DNA from: Ectothiorhodospira lacustris
Lineage (GTDB): Bacteria; Pseudomonadota; Gammaproteobacteria; Ectothiorhodospirales; Ectothiorhodospiraceae
Length of the DNA stretch: 64,000 nt
NCBI RefSeq assembly: GCF_022227845.1
Contig: NZ_JAJNQN010000008.1
Span: 62,001 to 126,000 of the forward strand
Direction: 5' to 3'
In this document: in pieces, positions 53,985 to 63,725 of the stretch
How the letters are laid out: every line of letters starts with the position of its first letter
How positions within the stretch are numbered: the stretch's first letter is position 1
Notes under the pieces: model-generated
Database searches by the model: none
What the model was told of the DNA's origin: nothing
The model's input: only the letters and a program-made list of their open reading frames with translations
Position numbers and translations under genes: made by a program

Positions 53985-54050
53985 CGTCCATCCTCCTCTT
54001 TGCAGTCGGCACACCCCGCTCCCAAACGGAGCGAATCACCTATCCTGTAG

Positions 54051-55459
<1,409 letters not shown>

Positions 55460-55520
55460 AGGATTTTCGTGTCGCTTTCTTGTAGCACCGGACAACGAAA
55501 AACCCCGACAACAGGCCAAC

Positions 55521-56606
55521 ATGCAGCAGGAAAGGATCGTAGAAAAGTCAGCGGAATCAGCGGTAAGCCATCGACCAGAAAGGAAAAAAGGGCTTCACCG
55601 CTTCTGCGTGGCGCCGATGATGGACTGGACCGATCGACATTGCCGCTACTTCCTGCGTCTTATCTCCCGCCGCGCCTTCCTCTACACGGAGATGGTCACC
55701 ACCGGCGCCCTGCTCCACGGCGATCGGGACTACCTGCTGGGCTTTGATCCGACAGAGCACCCGATCGCCCTGCAACTGGGGGGCTCGGACCCCCAGGCCC
55801 TGGCCTCCTGCGCCCGCATGGGGGCCGAGGCGGGCTATGACGAGATCAACCTCAACGTGGGCTGCCCCTCGGACCGGGTGAGTTCCGGGCGATTCGGTGC
55901 CTGCCTCATGGCCGAGCCGGCGCTCGTGGCCGACTGCGTGGCCGCCATGCAGGCCGCGGTGGACATCCCCGTCACGGTCAAGCACCGCATCGGTATCGAC
56001 CACCTGGACAGCGAAGCCCATCTTCACCAGTTTGTGGAAACGGTTGCGGGTGCCGGCTGCACCCGCTTCATCGTCCACGCACGAAAGGCCTGGCTGCAGG
56101 GCCTGAGTCCCAAACAGAACCGGGAAATTCCGCCCCTGTGTTACGACCGGGTTCACCGCCTTAAACAGGCCTTCCCCCATCTGGAGATCATCATCAACGG
56201 CGGCCTCGCCCGCCTGGAAGACTGCCGGGCGCAACTGGCGCATGTGGACGGGGTTATGCTGGGGCGCGAGGCCTACCACAACCCCTGGCTCCTGGCCGGG
56301 GTGGACCCGGAACTGTACGGCGAACCGGCCCCGGCGCAATCCCCCCATGAAGTCATCGAACAGTTTTTGCCCTATGTGGAGGCACGTCTGTCGGAAGGTG
56401 TCCCCCTGCAGGCCATGACCCGTCACATCCTCGGCCTGTTCCAGGCCCGCCCCGGCGCCCGCGCCTGGCGCCGTCACCTGAGCGAAAACGCCCACCGCCC
56501 CGGCGCCGGCCCGGACATCATCCGGCAGGCGGCAGCCAAGGTTCCCGCCCAGGGCCGATCCTCTGCCGGGCCTTTCCCCTCACCCCTCGGCGACGCCCAA
56601 ATGTAG
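55521..56606 (+). CDS. dusA: tRNA-dihydrouridine(20/20a) synthase
   Basis: 361 residues. [15 protein letters not shown], the catalytic cysteine (Cys115) in [19 protein letters not shown], and [14 protein letters not shown] mark DusA among the Dus flavoenzymes. It reduces U20/U20a of tRNA with FMN. The open frame runs upstream through purB to 55155, but only from the ATG at 55521 is it in non-overlapping DNA; the family core begins near residue 27. The C-terminal 35 residues are Pro/Ala rich. Confidence 0.93.
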   Translation: MQQERIVEKSAESAVSHRPERKKGLHRFCVAPMMDWTDRHCRYFLRLISRRAFLYTEMVTTGALLHGDRDYLLGFDPTEHPIALQLGGSDPQALASCARMGAEAGYDEINLNVGCPSDRVSSGRFGACLMAEPALVADCVAAMQAAVDIPVTVKHRIGIDHLDSEAHLHQFVETVAGAGCTRFIVHARKAWLQGLSPKQNREIPPLCYDRVHRLKQAFPHLEIIINGGLARLEDCRAQLAHVDGVMLGREAYHNPWLLAGVDPELYGEPAPAQSPHEVIEQFLPYVEARLSEGVPLQAMTRHILGLFQARPGARAWRRHLSENAHRPGAGPDIIRQAAAKVPAQGRSSAGPFPSPLGDAQM

Positions 56607-56618
56607 TAATCTTGGCGC

Positions 56619-56918
56619 ATGCGTCTGACCCCGGACCAACAAACCGCCATCCGCCGGATCGTCACCGAACTGACAGGCCCGAAGGCCACGGTGCGCCTGT
56701 TCGGGTCACGCCTGGATGACCACAAAAAAGGGGGGGATGTGGACCTGCTGGTGGAACTGACGGAGCCGGCCGACAATCCCGCCTGGCTCTCCGCCACCCT
56801 CTCAGCCAGAATCAGCCGCCAAATGGACGGGCGCAGGGTGGATGTTCTTATCAGCGCGCCCAATCTGATCCGGCTTCCCATTCACGACATTGCCCGCCGC
56901 GAAGGGATCATGCTTTGA
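56619..56918 (+). CDS. MNT-type nucleotidyltransferase (antitoxin)
   Basis: 99 residues. VRLFGSRLDDHKKGGDVDLLVEL holds the GSR and DxD catalytic motifs of the minimal nucleotidyltransferase fold. In HEPN/MNT toxin-antitoxin pairs the MNT protein AMPylates and silences the HEPN RNase. It overlaps the next gene by TTGA and is 12 bases after dusA. Confidence 0.88.
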   Translation: MRLTPDQQTAIRRIVTELTGPKATVRLFGSRLDDHKKGGDVDLLVELTEPADNPAWLSATLSARISRQMDGRRVDVLISAPNLIRLPIHDIARREGIML

Positions 56919-57415
56919 ATATCGCCCTTGAAGAGAAAGACAAGGCACGCCTGCAATTCCTCGCCCGCATCGTGGAAAAGGAGGCACGACACTTGCGGAT
57001 CACCGACCAGCGATTCTTTGCACACCCCTTCAGCCTGCAAAGGGCGCGGCAACTTGAAAACGACACCGACCAAGCCGAACGTGCCAACGCCTTTGTCGCT
57101 CGCTTCGGCCGACTCCAGGATAGCCTCGGCGATAAACTGATCCCTCTGTATCTGCGTGGTCTGGGAGAAAAGACCGGCGCCGCCATCGACAATCTGGACA
57201 AGGCGGAACGCCTGGGCGTGATTCCGTCCTCGGATACCTGGCTTACCGTGCGCAAACTTCGCAACCAGATGATCCATGAGTACATCGAAGATCCCGAAAT
57301 ATTGGTCAATGCCCTGGAAACCGGCCATCATTTCGTCCCCGTGCTGCTGGAGGTGACACAAACACTCCTTGACGACATGCTGACTCGGGGTTGGCTGACT
57401 CCAAAAAAAGCGTAA
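56915..57415 (+). CDS. HEPN-domain protein (toxin)
   Basis: 166 residues, all-helical. The R-x4-H motif of HEPN RNases appears as RNQMIH in VRKLRNQMIHEYIEDPE. It probably cleaves RNA when not modified by the upstream MNT protein. It starts at TTG (56915) within the stop of the MNT gene, with GAAGGGA upstream, so its translation depends on the antitoxin. It is followed 6 bases later by the SDR gene. Confidence 0.85.
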   Translation: MNIALEEKDKARLQFLARIVEKEARHLRITDQRFFAHPFSLQRARQLENDTDQAERANAFVARFGRLQDSLGDKLIPLYLRGLGEKTGAAIDNLDKAERLGVIPSSDTWLTVRKLRNQMIHEYIEDPEILVNALETGHHFVPVLLEVTQTLLDDMLTRGWLTPKKA

Positions 57416-57421
57416 AGCATC

Positions 57422-58864
57422 ATGTTGCCGGACACGGAACACGCCCCCCGCATCACCATCGCCGGTGCCAGCGGCTTCATCGGTACCGCCCTGTGCCGTG
57501 AACTGGCCCGGGACCATCCGGTCACCGCCCTCACCCGATCCCAGGCCCGCGCCCAAACCCCCGATCCCGACAGCCGGATCACCTGGCGGCACTGCGATCT
57601 CTACGACCTGGCCGAACTCACCCACGCCCTCAAGGGCTGCGACTACGCCGTCTACCTGGTCCACTCCCTCGCCCCCTCATCACGACTCACCCAGGCCGCA
57701 CCCAGGGACATGGACCTCATCCTGGCCGACAACTTCGCCCGCGCCGCCGCCACCAACGGCGTCAGACAGATCCTCTTCGTCAGCGGCCTCATGCCCGACA
57801 CCTTCCGTATCTCCACCCTGCTCTGGAGCCGCCGGGAAGTGGAACTGGCCCTCACCGCCCACGGCGTCCCCGTCACCATCCTGCGCGCCGGCCTCGTGGT
57901 CGGCCCCGGCGGCTCCGCCTGCCGACTCATGGTGGAACTGGTGCGCCGGATCGGCATCATCACCCTGCCCCCCAACGCCCGCACCCGCACCCGGCCCATC
58001 GCCCTTGCGGACCTTATTCGGGCCATCCGTCACACCCTGGGCAAACCGGAGGAATTCCGAGGCCACTACGACCTCGGCGGCCCCGACTGCATCAGCTACG
58101 AAGACATGCTCCGGACCACGGCAAGGCTGCTGGGCCTCAAACGCCGCTTCCTCACCCTGCCCTGGCTGCCCAGCCGGATCGTCGCCCTAGGCGCCCGCTG
58201 GATCACCGGCACCCCCACCGCCCTGGTGGCCCCCGTCATGGAAAGTCTGCCACGGGCCACCCGGCTCAAGGACAATCCCCTGCAACGGTTCATCGACCAA
58301 AATGCCATCCCCTTCGAACAGGCCCTGAACGACGCCCTGGACCACCGACGCAAACGCCTGCTGCCCAACCCCCGGCAACCCATCCACCAAAAGACCCGGG
58401 CCGAACTCAGACGGGCCAGCCGGGTACGCTCCATCCAGCGCATCATCCAGCCCCCCGGCCAGGACGCCGCCTGGGTGGCCGGCAACTACTTCCGCTGGCT
58501 GGGCGACTGCTGCCGACCCTTCGTGAAGACCGCGGTCCTCACAGACCCGCACACCGACGAAGATACCGGCTACCAGGTCCACCTACGCCCCGGCGGACAC
58601 CTGCTGCTACAACTGGAACGGGACAGCCAGGCCGGTACCAAGGATCGACAGATCCACCGCATCACCGGCGGCCTGCTGGCAAGAAAGGAAGCACAACGGG
58701 GGAGATTCGAGTTTCAGAGCGTCCTGGGCGGACGCTACACCATGGCAGCCATTCACGACTTTGCGCCGTCACTGCCCTGGTATCTATACCTGTGGAGCCA
58801 AGCCGTGGCCCACCTGCTGGTCATGCGCCGCTATCAGCGGCATCTGGCGAGGCTGGCGCGGTGA
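57422..58864 (+). CDS. Atypical SDR NAD(P)-binding protein with C-terminal extension
   Basis: 480 residues. Residues 1-280 are an extended SDR (ITIAGASGFIGTALCREL, then VYLVHSLAP) of the NAD(P)-binding/NDUFA9-like class, without a clear YxxxK pair. The residues after 320 resemble the DUF2867-type beta domain that follows such SDRs. Substrate unknown; relatives include quinone/complex I assembly-like proteins. It starts 6 bases after the HEPN gene, so it may share a transcript with the TA pair by chance. Its codons are unusually C-rich. Confidence 0.8.
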   Translation: MLPDTEHAPRITIAGASGFIGTALCRELARDHPVTALTRSQARAQTPDPDSRITWRHCDLYDLAELTHALKGCDYAVYLVHSLAPSSRLTQAAPRDMDLILADNFARAAATNGVRQILFVSGLMPDTFRISTLLWSRREVELALTAHGVPVTILRAGLVVGPGGSACRLMVELVRRIGIITLPPNARTRTRPIALADLIRAIRHTLGKPEEFRGHYDLGGPDCISYEDMLRTTARLLGLKRRFLTLPWLPSRIVALGARWITGTPTALVAPVMESLPRATRLKDNPLQRFIDQNAIPFEQALNDALDHRRKRLLPNPRQPIHQKTRAELRRASRVRSIQRIIQPPGQDAAWVAGNYFRWLGDCCRPFVKTAVLTDPHTDEDTGYQVHLRPGGHLLLQLERDSQAGTKDRQIHRITGGLLARKEAQRGRFEFQSVLGGRYTMAAIHDFAPSLPWYLYLWSQAVAHLLVMRRYQRHLARLAR

Positions 58865-58913
58865 AAAGCAAGGTAAAAATGCGGTTAATACGTCACTCCC
58901 GTCATTTTTAACT

Positions 58914-58992
58914 GTCACTCCCGCGAAAGCGGGAGCCCAGGCCACAGCATCCTATAAACCCACCACTGGATTACCGCTCTCGCGGGAATGAC
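58914..58992. repeat. Paired-hairpin element between the SDR gene and fliT
   Basis: GTCACTCCCGC with GCGGGAGCCCAG, a spacer, then CTGGATTACCGC with CGCGGGAATGAC. The right arm has a mismatch (ATTACCG). It lies between convergent genes, two bases before the fliT stop. Confidence 0.8.
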
Positions 58993-58993
58993 C

Positions 58994-59323
58994 CTAAAAA
59001 TCCCCCACTTTCTCATATGCCCGCGCCCCCGCCACACCCTTCTGCACCTGGCGAAGTTCCTTCCCAAGTGCGTCCCGAGCCTGCTTCAGCAACGGCAGCA
59101 GGGCCTGATCAAGATCCCGGATTCGAATCAGCCCCTCAAGGAGTACCTCATCGCCGCCTTGAAATACACCCGGCTGGATCCTGCGCGCCAGATCGCCTCG
59201 CTGGGACTCACTGGCCACCACTTCATCCCATTGCCCTGAGCGGGCCCACTCCAGCCGCTGCATGGCAAGATGTTCAAGCGCATCCAGGGCCTCCAGAACC
59301 GTTTCCCCGGCCTTCACAGACAT
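58994..59323 (-). CDS. FliT-like flagellar chaperone
   Basis: 109 residues, all helical (AGETVLEALDALEHLAMQRL and LEGLIRIRDLDQALLPLLKQARD). Length, position 4 bases after fliS and helix pattern fit FliT, the export chaperone for the cap protein FliD. Sequence similarity in this family is low, so the assignment leans on context. Confidence 0.65.
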   Translation of the reverse strand: MSVKAGETVLEALDALEHLAMQRLEWARSGQWDEVVASESQRGDLARRIQPGVFQGGDEVLLEGLIRIRDLDQALLPLLKQARDALGKELRQVQKGVAGARAYEKVGDF

Positions 59324-59327
59324 GACT

Positions 59328-59744
59328 TCAGGACTCCTTGGCTGCTACCGCAGCCGGATTATCACGGGCCTCCTGTGGAATGGCCTTCCAGGCATCGCGG
59401 ATCTCGCCCAGCAACAGGGTCACTTCATCAATCACTTCCACATCATCCCTGGCATTGGCGCTGACCAATCTTCGTTGCATATAGTCATACAGCTCATCCA
59501 GATTCCGGGCTACCTCCCCCCCCTTTTCCAGGTCGAGACCGCCACGCAAACCACCGATGATATCAAACGCCTTGCCGATCAATTTCAGCTTGGTTGGGCG
59601 ATCGCCCCTCTGTACGGCACCACGAGCCTGCGCAAGACGATCAATCCCGCCGTCCAGAAGCATTTCGATTAGCCGGTGTGGACTCGCGAAGGAGGCACTG
59701 GCTGCCCCCACCTGCTGGTAATGATTAATGGCCTTATGCATCAT
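59328..59744 (-). CDS. fliS: Flagellin export chaperone FliS
   Basis: 138 residues. HKAINHYQQVG, the SPHRLIEMLLDGGIDRLAQA helix and the LNLDELYDYMQRRL-like segment identify FliS, which keeps flagellin unfolded before export. It lies between fliD and fliT; two adjacent ATG codons are possible starts. Confidence 0.93.
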   Translation of the reverse strand: MMHKAINHYQQVGAASASFASPHRLIEMLLDGGIDRLAQARGAVQRGDRPTKLKLIGKAFDIIGGLRGGLDLEKGGEVARNLDELYDYMQRRLVSANARDDVEVIDEVTLLLGEIRDAWKAIPQEARDNPAAVAAKES

Positions 59745-59804
59745 TGGAGCGACTCTTTTATGTGGCGAAATTATTGATCGACGATCATGTATCAGGTAAC
59801 ACCT

Positions 59805-61238
59805 CTACCGCTTTCGCGTATTGGCAGACATGATCATCATCTGATTGTCCAGAAACTCGCTGGTCTGGTTCATCTGAGCAATCATCGCATCCATGGCCGT
59901 AAACTGAGCGATGTACCGCGCTTCAATCCGTTCCATGCGAACATCCAGAGTGGTGCGAGCATCTGCAAGATCCGTTAAGCGCTTCTGAAGGTTATCGCCA
60001 CGGATATTGAGAATGCTATCCCAAGCGGTAAATTCCCTGACCATCCCGCTCATCCGGGTTGCCATACCATCGTTCGGATCAGTGAATACCCGAATCACCC
60101 CGGCACGATCCTTTTCAAGGGCGGAGTTCAGGCGGGCGTCATCAATCTGAAGCGTGCCATCCTTTTGACTGACGATGCCCATATCCGCCAACGTCTTGAA
60201 ATCACCATCCATGCCGGCAACCGGATTTCCAAGTGCCTGTGCCATGCGGGATTGTATGGTGCGTAAAGTGGCGTCACCATTGAGCAGACCCGCTTCCTTG
60301 GTTTCAGGGTTGTAGGCGCCCAACTCATTCAATTGCAACCGCAAGGCATTGTAGGCATCGACAAAACCACGAATGGCATCGGAGGCTGTACTTGGATTCT
60401 CCGCCACCGTGACGCGCGTCGCGGCACCCTCCCTGGTCAGGGAGAGCGTCACACCTTCGATGGCCCCGGACACCTCATTGGTCGGACGGGTGAACAACAT
60501 GCCGTCCACGGTGAACTCGGCATTCTGAGACTTGCGCAACTCCACGAAACCACCGCTGACATTATCCCCATCCAGGGTCGAGGCATCGAAAGCCAGGCGA
60601 TTCAGCAAAGCGCCAGGATCAGCGGCATCCACGGAAATCCTGCTGATGGCATTCTGATCGCCGGTCTGAGTCGAGGTGAACACCAGCCTCGGCCCGGATC
60701 CGTCATCAAGAATCGAGGCACGCACACGGCTCGATTGCTCATTGATTTCCTTGCTCAGGGCATCCAGGCTCGTGGCCGTGCCGCTCAAGGTGAAAGTCTC
60801 TGTTACGGCGCCCGCGCCGGATCCAAACCGGATGCTGACCTCCCCAGCACCCAGTGCCCTGGTTGAGGAAAAATTATTGATATCGCTGAACAGATTGCCC
60901 GTGGTTGCCAGCCGCTGCGACTGGGCCAGCTTGATCACTTCCACATCGTAGCCGCCGGCGGGCGCGTTACTCTGGGCCGTGGCACCCAGGACGCTGCCAT
61001 CGGCGACGCGCGCGTCCACCTGCCGGAAATTACTGCTCAGCCTTACATTATCCAAGGCCTTGCCGAAGTCAGTCAGACCATTCTTCAGAATGCCCAGGCC
61101 GGAGATCTGCGCCTCGATGCGCGACTCCTGACGCTGAATGCGATTCTCCTGCGGCGCCCGCTCCGCCTCAACCAAGCCGTCCACCAGTGCGCGGACATCG
61201 ATGCCCGAACCAATACCCAAGGAGCTGATTGTTGCCAT
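59805..61238 (-). CDS. fliD: Flagellar cap protein FliD
   Basis: 477 residues. The N-terminal D0 region (ISSLGIGSGIDVRALVDGLVEAERAP) and the C-terminal D0 helix with QFTAMDAMIAQMNQTSEFLDNQM are the two conserved ends of FliD/HAP2. It caps the filament and helps flagellin fold. GGAGG lies directly before the ATG. A sigma54-like promoter is visible just upstream, overlapping the end of flaG. Confidence 0.95.
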   Translation of the reverse strand: MATISSLGIGSGIDVRALVDGLVEAERAPQENRIQRQESRIEAQISGLGILKNGLTDFGKALDNVRLSSNFRQVDARVADGSVLGATAQSNAPAGGYDVEVIKLAQSQRLATTGNLFSDINNFSSTRALGAGEVSIRFGSGAGAVTETFTLSGTATSLDALSKEINEQSSRVRASILDDGSGPRLVFTSTQTGDQNAISRISVDAADPGALLNRLAFDASTLDGDNVSGGFVELRKSQNAEFTVDGMLFTRPTNEVSGAIEGVTLSLTREGAATRVTVAENPSTASDAIRGFVDAYNALRLQLNELGAYNPETKEAGLLNGDATLRTIQSRMAQALGNPVAGMDGDFKTLADMGIVSQKDGTLQIDDARLNSALEKDRAGVIRVFTDPNDGMATRMSGMVREFTAWDSILNIRGDNLQKRLTDLADARTTLDVRMERIEARYIAQFTAMDAMIAQMNQTSEFLDNQMMIMSANTRKR

Positions 61239-61284
61239 GACTTACCTCCGGAAATTCCCGCACACTTAAAAGTGCCTGAAAAAA

Positions 61285-61300
61285 TGCAAGAATCAGGCCA
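61285..61300 (-). promoter_or_regulatory. Candidate sigma54 promoter of fliD
   Basis: On the minus strand TGGCCTGATTCTTGCA has the invariant GG and GC at exactly 10-base spacing and a perfect TTGCA. The predicted start is about 36 bases before fliD. It overlaps the stop region of flaG. The AC of the consensus TGGCAC is CT here. Confidence 0.6.
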
Positions 61301-61302
61301 CC

Positions 61303-61716
61303 TCAGGCCTTTTCCTTGACCAGCATCCCCTTGAGCTCATCCATGAAAGCCGCAATGGCCAAGACTTCATCCGGTGGCAACTGGCGTATGAGCTCCTCAC
61401 TCTCCGTGTCATACACCCTCACCACGGTGCGCCCGGTTGAATCATCCACGGTAAACTGCAGATCCCGCTGAACCACTTGGACAAACTCATTGATACGCTT
61501 GACGGCATTATCGACTGACGCCGTCAGCTCCTTGATGTCCGACTCGGCTTTCTGCTCGGGGGAAGCACTATTGGGCTCCGAATCGTCACTTTTCGGCAAA
61601 GACTCTCCCTCTCGCATCGCCTTGACCGGCGAGGGGTTGCCACCCCCAGGCCCGGAAACAGAAACGGAAGGAGACACAACCGGGTTCATTGATATGGCAT
61701 TTATCTGTGTATCCAC
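61303..61716 (-). CDS. flaG: FlaG-family flagellar protein
   Basis: 137 residues. The first 55 are low-complexity linker; the C-terminal half (AVKRINEFVQVVQRDLQFTVDD, then RQLPPDEVLAIAAFMD) is the FlaG domain. FlaG affects filament length in polar flagellates. It starts at GTG (61716) with GGAGAGGG upstream. It lies between fliC and fliD. Confidence 0.9.
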   Translation of the reverse strand: MDTQINAISMNPVVSPSVSVSGPGGGNPSPVKAMREGESLPKSDDSEPNSASPEQKAESDIKELTASVDNAVKRINEFVQVVQRDLQFTVDDSTGRTVVRVYDTESEELIRQLPPDEVLAIAAFMDELKGMLVKEKA

Positions 61717-61746
61717 TTGCCCTCTCCTCCCCCGCTACCCGGGAGA

Positions 61747-61784
61747 ACAACAACCCGGGTGACTCACGACACCCGGGTTGTTGT
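61747..61784 (-). terminator. Terminator-like hairpin after fliC
   Basis: ACAACAACCCGGGTG (61747-61761) and CACCCGGGTTGTTGT (61770-61784) form a perfect 15-bp stem with an 8-base loop. It is 26 bases past the fliC stop. The sequence after it on minus is only moderately T-rich, so it may be a strong but leaky stop that lets some flaG be made. Confidence 0.75.
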
Positions 61785-61810
61785 GTTCAGATAAAGCCCC
61801 TCATCCTGTT

Positions 61811-62983
61811 TTACTGGAGCAGAGCCAGGACATTGTTCGGGGCCTGGTTGGCCTGGGCCAGGACCGAAGTACCGGCCTGCTGCAGGATCTGGGACCGTGT
61901 CAGGGCTGCGGTTTCGACAGCAAAGTCTGCATCCTGGATTCGCGACCGGGAGGCTGACAGGTTCTCGGCACCCACCGCCAGGTTCGACACTGTGGACTCG
62001 AAGCGGTTCTGGATACCACCCATGTCGGCACGCAGACTGTTGACCTCCGCAAGCACATAGTCGATGACGATCATGGTTTCAGCAGCATTTTTTTGGTCAT
62101 CAACTTTAAGATTGTTCAAGTTGACAACTGCAGCTTGGTCCAAGGCTCCAAAATCAAAGGCCACTCCATCAATTGTGATCGTGCCTCCTGCAATTGCAGT
62201 TTCCACATCTTGACGCGCAGCAGAGAGTACGAAGGATCTTCCGTCGTTGCTCAGATTAGCCTGAACTTTTGTGTCAGCAGACTTCGCATTGATCAAAGAA
62301 ACAACATCAGACATAGAGGAAACCACATCAGTAGCCTCTGCGACCGTCACTCCGGCAATGACAATTGCTGCTCCAAGCTGCGTGGAGCCACCTTCCGCAA
62401 AGCTTTCCAGGAGGGCATCCAGAGCTGCTTGAGGGGCAGTAGTGCCACCCGCAGCTGCAGTACTGACAGCAGCCCCCAGCTTGCTACCGCGTGCATCCAG
62501 CCCATCCACTACGATGGTCTGACCAGCATTGGCACCCACCTGGAAAATCAGGTTACTCTCACTTCCATCCAGCAGATTATAGCCATTGAACTGGGTCGCA
62601 GACGCAATCCGGTTGATTTCCGCGATGGACTGCTTGACTTCGTTGTTCAATGCCTCCCGATCAGAGGCCGAGTTGGTGGCGTTGGCCGACTGCACCGCCA
62701 GTTCGCGGACACGCTGGGCGATGTTGCCGATCTCGGTCAGGGCGCCTTCTGCGGTCTGGGCAAAGGAGATGCCGTCGTTGGCGTTGCGAATGGCCTGGTT
62801 CTGACCCCGGATCTGGGCCGTGAAGCGCTCGGCGATGGCCAGACCGGCGGCATCATCCTTGGCGCTGTTGATGCGCAGGCCCGAGGACAGACGCTGCAGG
62901 GAGGTCTGGAGCTGGCCCTGACTGGCATTGAGGTTACGCTGAGCGTTCAGCGAGGCGACATTAGTATTGATGACCTGTGACAT
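61811..62983 (-). CDS. fliC: Flagellin
   Basis: 390 residues. The N-terminal D0/D1 ([37 protein letters not shown]) and the C-terminal D0 (ILQQAGTSVLAQANQAPNNVLALL) are conserved around a central variable domain with lower-GC codons (62090-62560). GGAG precedes the ATG at 62983; a start six codons earlier was rejected. It has a textbook sigma28 promoter about 100 bases upstream. It is divergent from a second flagellin. Confidence 0.97.
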   Translation of the reverse strand: MSQVINTNVASLNAQRNLNASQGQLQTSLQRLSSGLRINSAKDDAAGLAIAERFTAQIRGQNQAIRNANDGISFAQTAEGALTEIGNIAQRVRELAVQSANATNSASDREALNNEVKQSIAEINRIASATQFNGYNLLDGSESNLIFQVGANAGQTIVVDGLDARGSKLGAAVSTAAAGGTTAPQAALDALLESFAEGGSTQLGAAIVIAGVTVAEATDVVSSMSDVVSLINAKSADTKVQANLSNDGRSFVLSAARQDVETAIAGGTITIDGVAFDFGALDQAAVVNLNNLKVDDQKNAAETMIVIDYVLAEVNSLRADMGGIQNRFESTVSNLAVGAENLSASRSRIQDADFAVETAALTRSQILQQAGTSVLAQANQAPNNVLALLQ

Positions 62984-63078
62984 GGTGAATCTCCTTGCCA
63001 ATGGTGGGGCAGAACAAACCCCGGGTTCATGTGGGAGGGGGTTATGCCTTCAAGCAGTTCCTTCCTCCTGCAGACCCT

Positions 63079-63105
63079 GTATCGGCCACCCGGCGGCAAG
63101 CTTTA
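63079..63105 (-). promoter_or_regulatory. Sigma28 (FliA) promoter of fliC
   Basis: On the minus strand TAAAGCTT, 11 bases, GCCGATAC: an almost exact match to the flagellar consensus TAAA-N15-GCCGATAA. The predicted start leaves a leader of about 88 bases. Confidence 0.88.
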
Positions 63106-63588
63106 GCCGCTTTCGGCAAAAAAATTCCCCCATCCGAGTGCTTCCTGGCTGCAAAACAGGGCATTACGGCAAAAAAGCCCATTTATCGGCAACAATTGGC
63201 CGCTCATCCACAGCCAGGCGCATACATAGCCTCAGCACCTTGTATCCAGTAGCGCACTGCAAACCTGCTGCGCATCAACAAAACGGGGGCGACACCTACC
63301 CCCCATCGGGACCTAACTCAGCCCCATGTGAAACAAATCCAAATGAGAAATGTGTCTCCGCACCCAGCCACATTCAAGTCGCTCCCCCCCCCACCGGGGC
63401 GGCCGACAGCTCGGCAAGCCACTGCCGTTAGGCGGCACCATCCCACCTCCCTTTTACAAAGAAAAAGCCGGAAATCTATTTCCGATATGCGTTTCATGCC
63501 ATTCCAGCACACCACCGAAAGCTCGCAAGAGATTGTTTTTAATTGAATTTAACAATAATGACAAACCCTCGACACTCGACCCTGAAAG

Positions 63589-63604
63589 TGGCACGAAATC
63601 TGCT
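63589..63604 (+). promoter_or_regulatory. Sigma54 (RpoN) promoter of the second flagellin
   Basis: TGGCACGAAATCTGCT matches the consensus TGGCAC-N5-TTGCW with one change; GG and GC are spaced by exactly 10. It lies about 120 bases before the start of the rightward flagellin. No sigma28 motif was found for that gene. Confidence 0.8.
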
Positions 63605-63725
63605 TTATGTACGGCATGTACAGTTTTGCCAGCGACCGCTGCTCACCCTCCACTGAATCCGGGCCGGTCATCAAGGGCTGTGCACTAACGCATTCGACGA
63701 CCATCCATTGAGGGAGCAAACCATC

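Larger units (their letters stand above)
62984..63725. other. 742-base intergenic region between two divergent flagellin genes
   Basis: No gene was found. It contains the sigma28 promoter of fliC (63079-63105) and a sigma54 promoter of the second flagellin (63589-63604), about 480 bases apart. A second sigma28-like -10, GCCGATAA on minus at 63190-63183, lacks a matching -35. The part 63460-63620 is clearly less GC-rich than the rest. Enhancer sites for a sigma54 activator (FlrC type) may lie here, but none can be named. Confidence 0.7.

Noticed and set aside
63183-63190. GCCGATAA on minus as a second sigma28 promoter of fliC
   Set aside because: The matching -35 position reads GGATGAGC, which does not fit TAAA.
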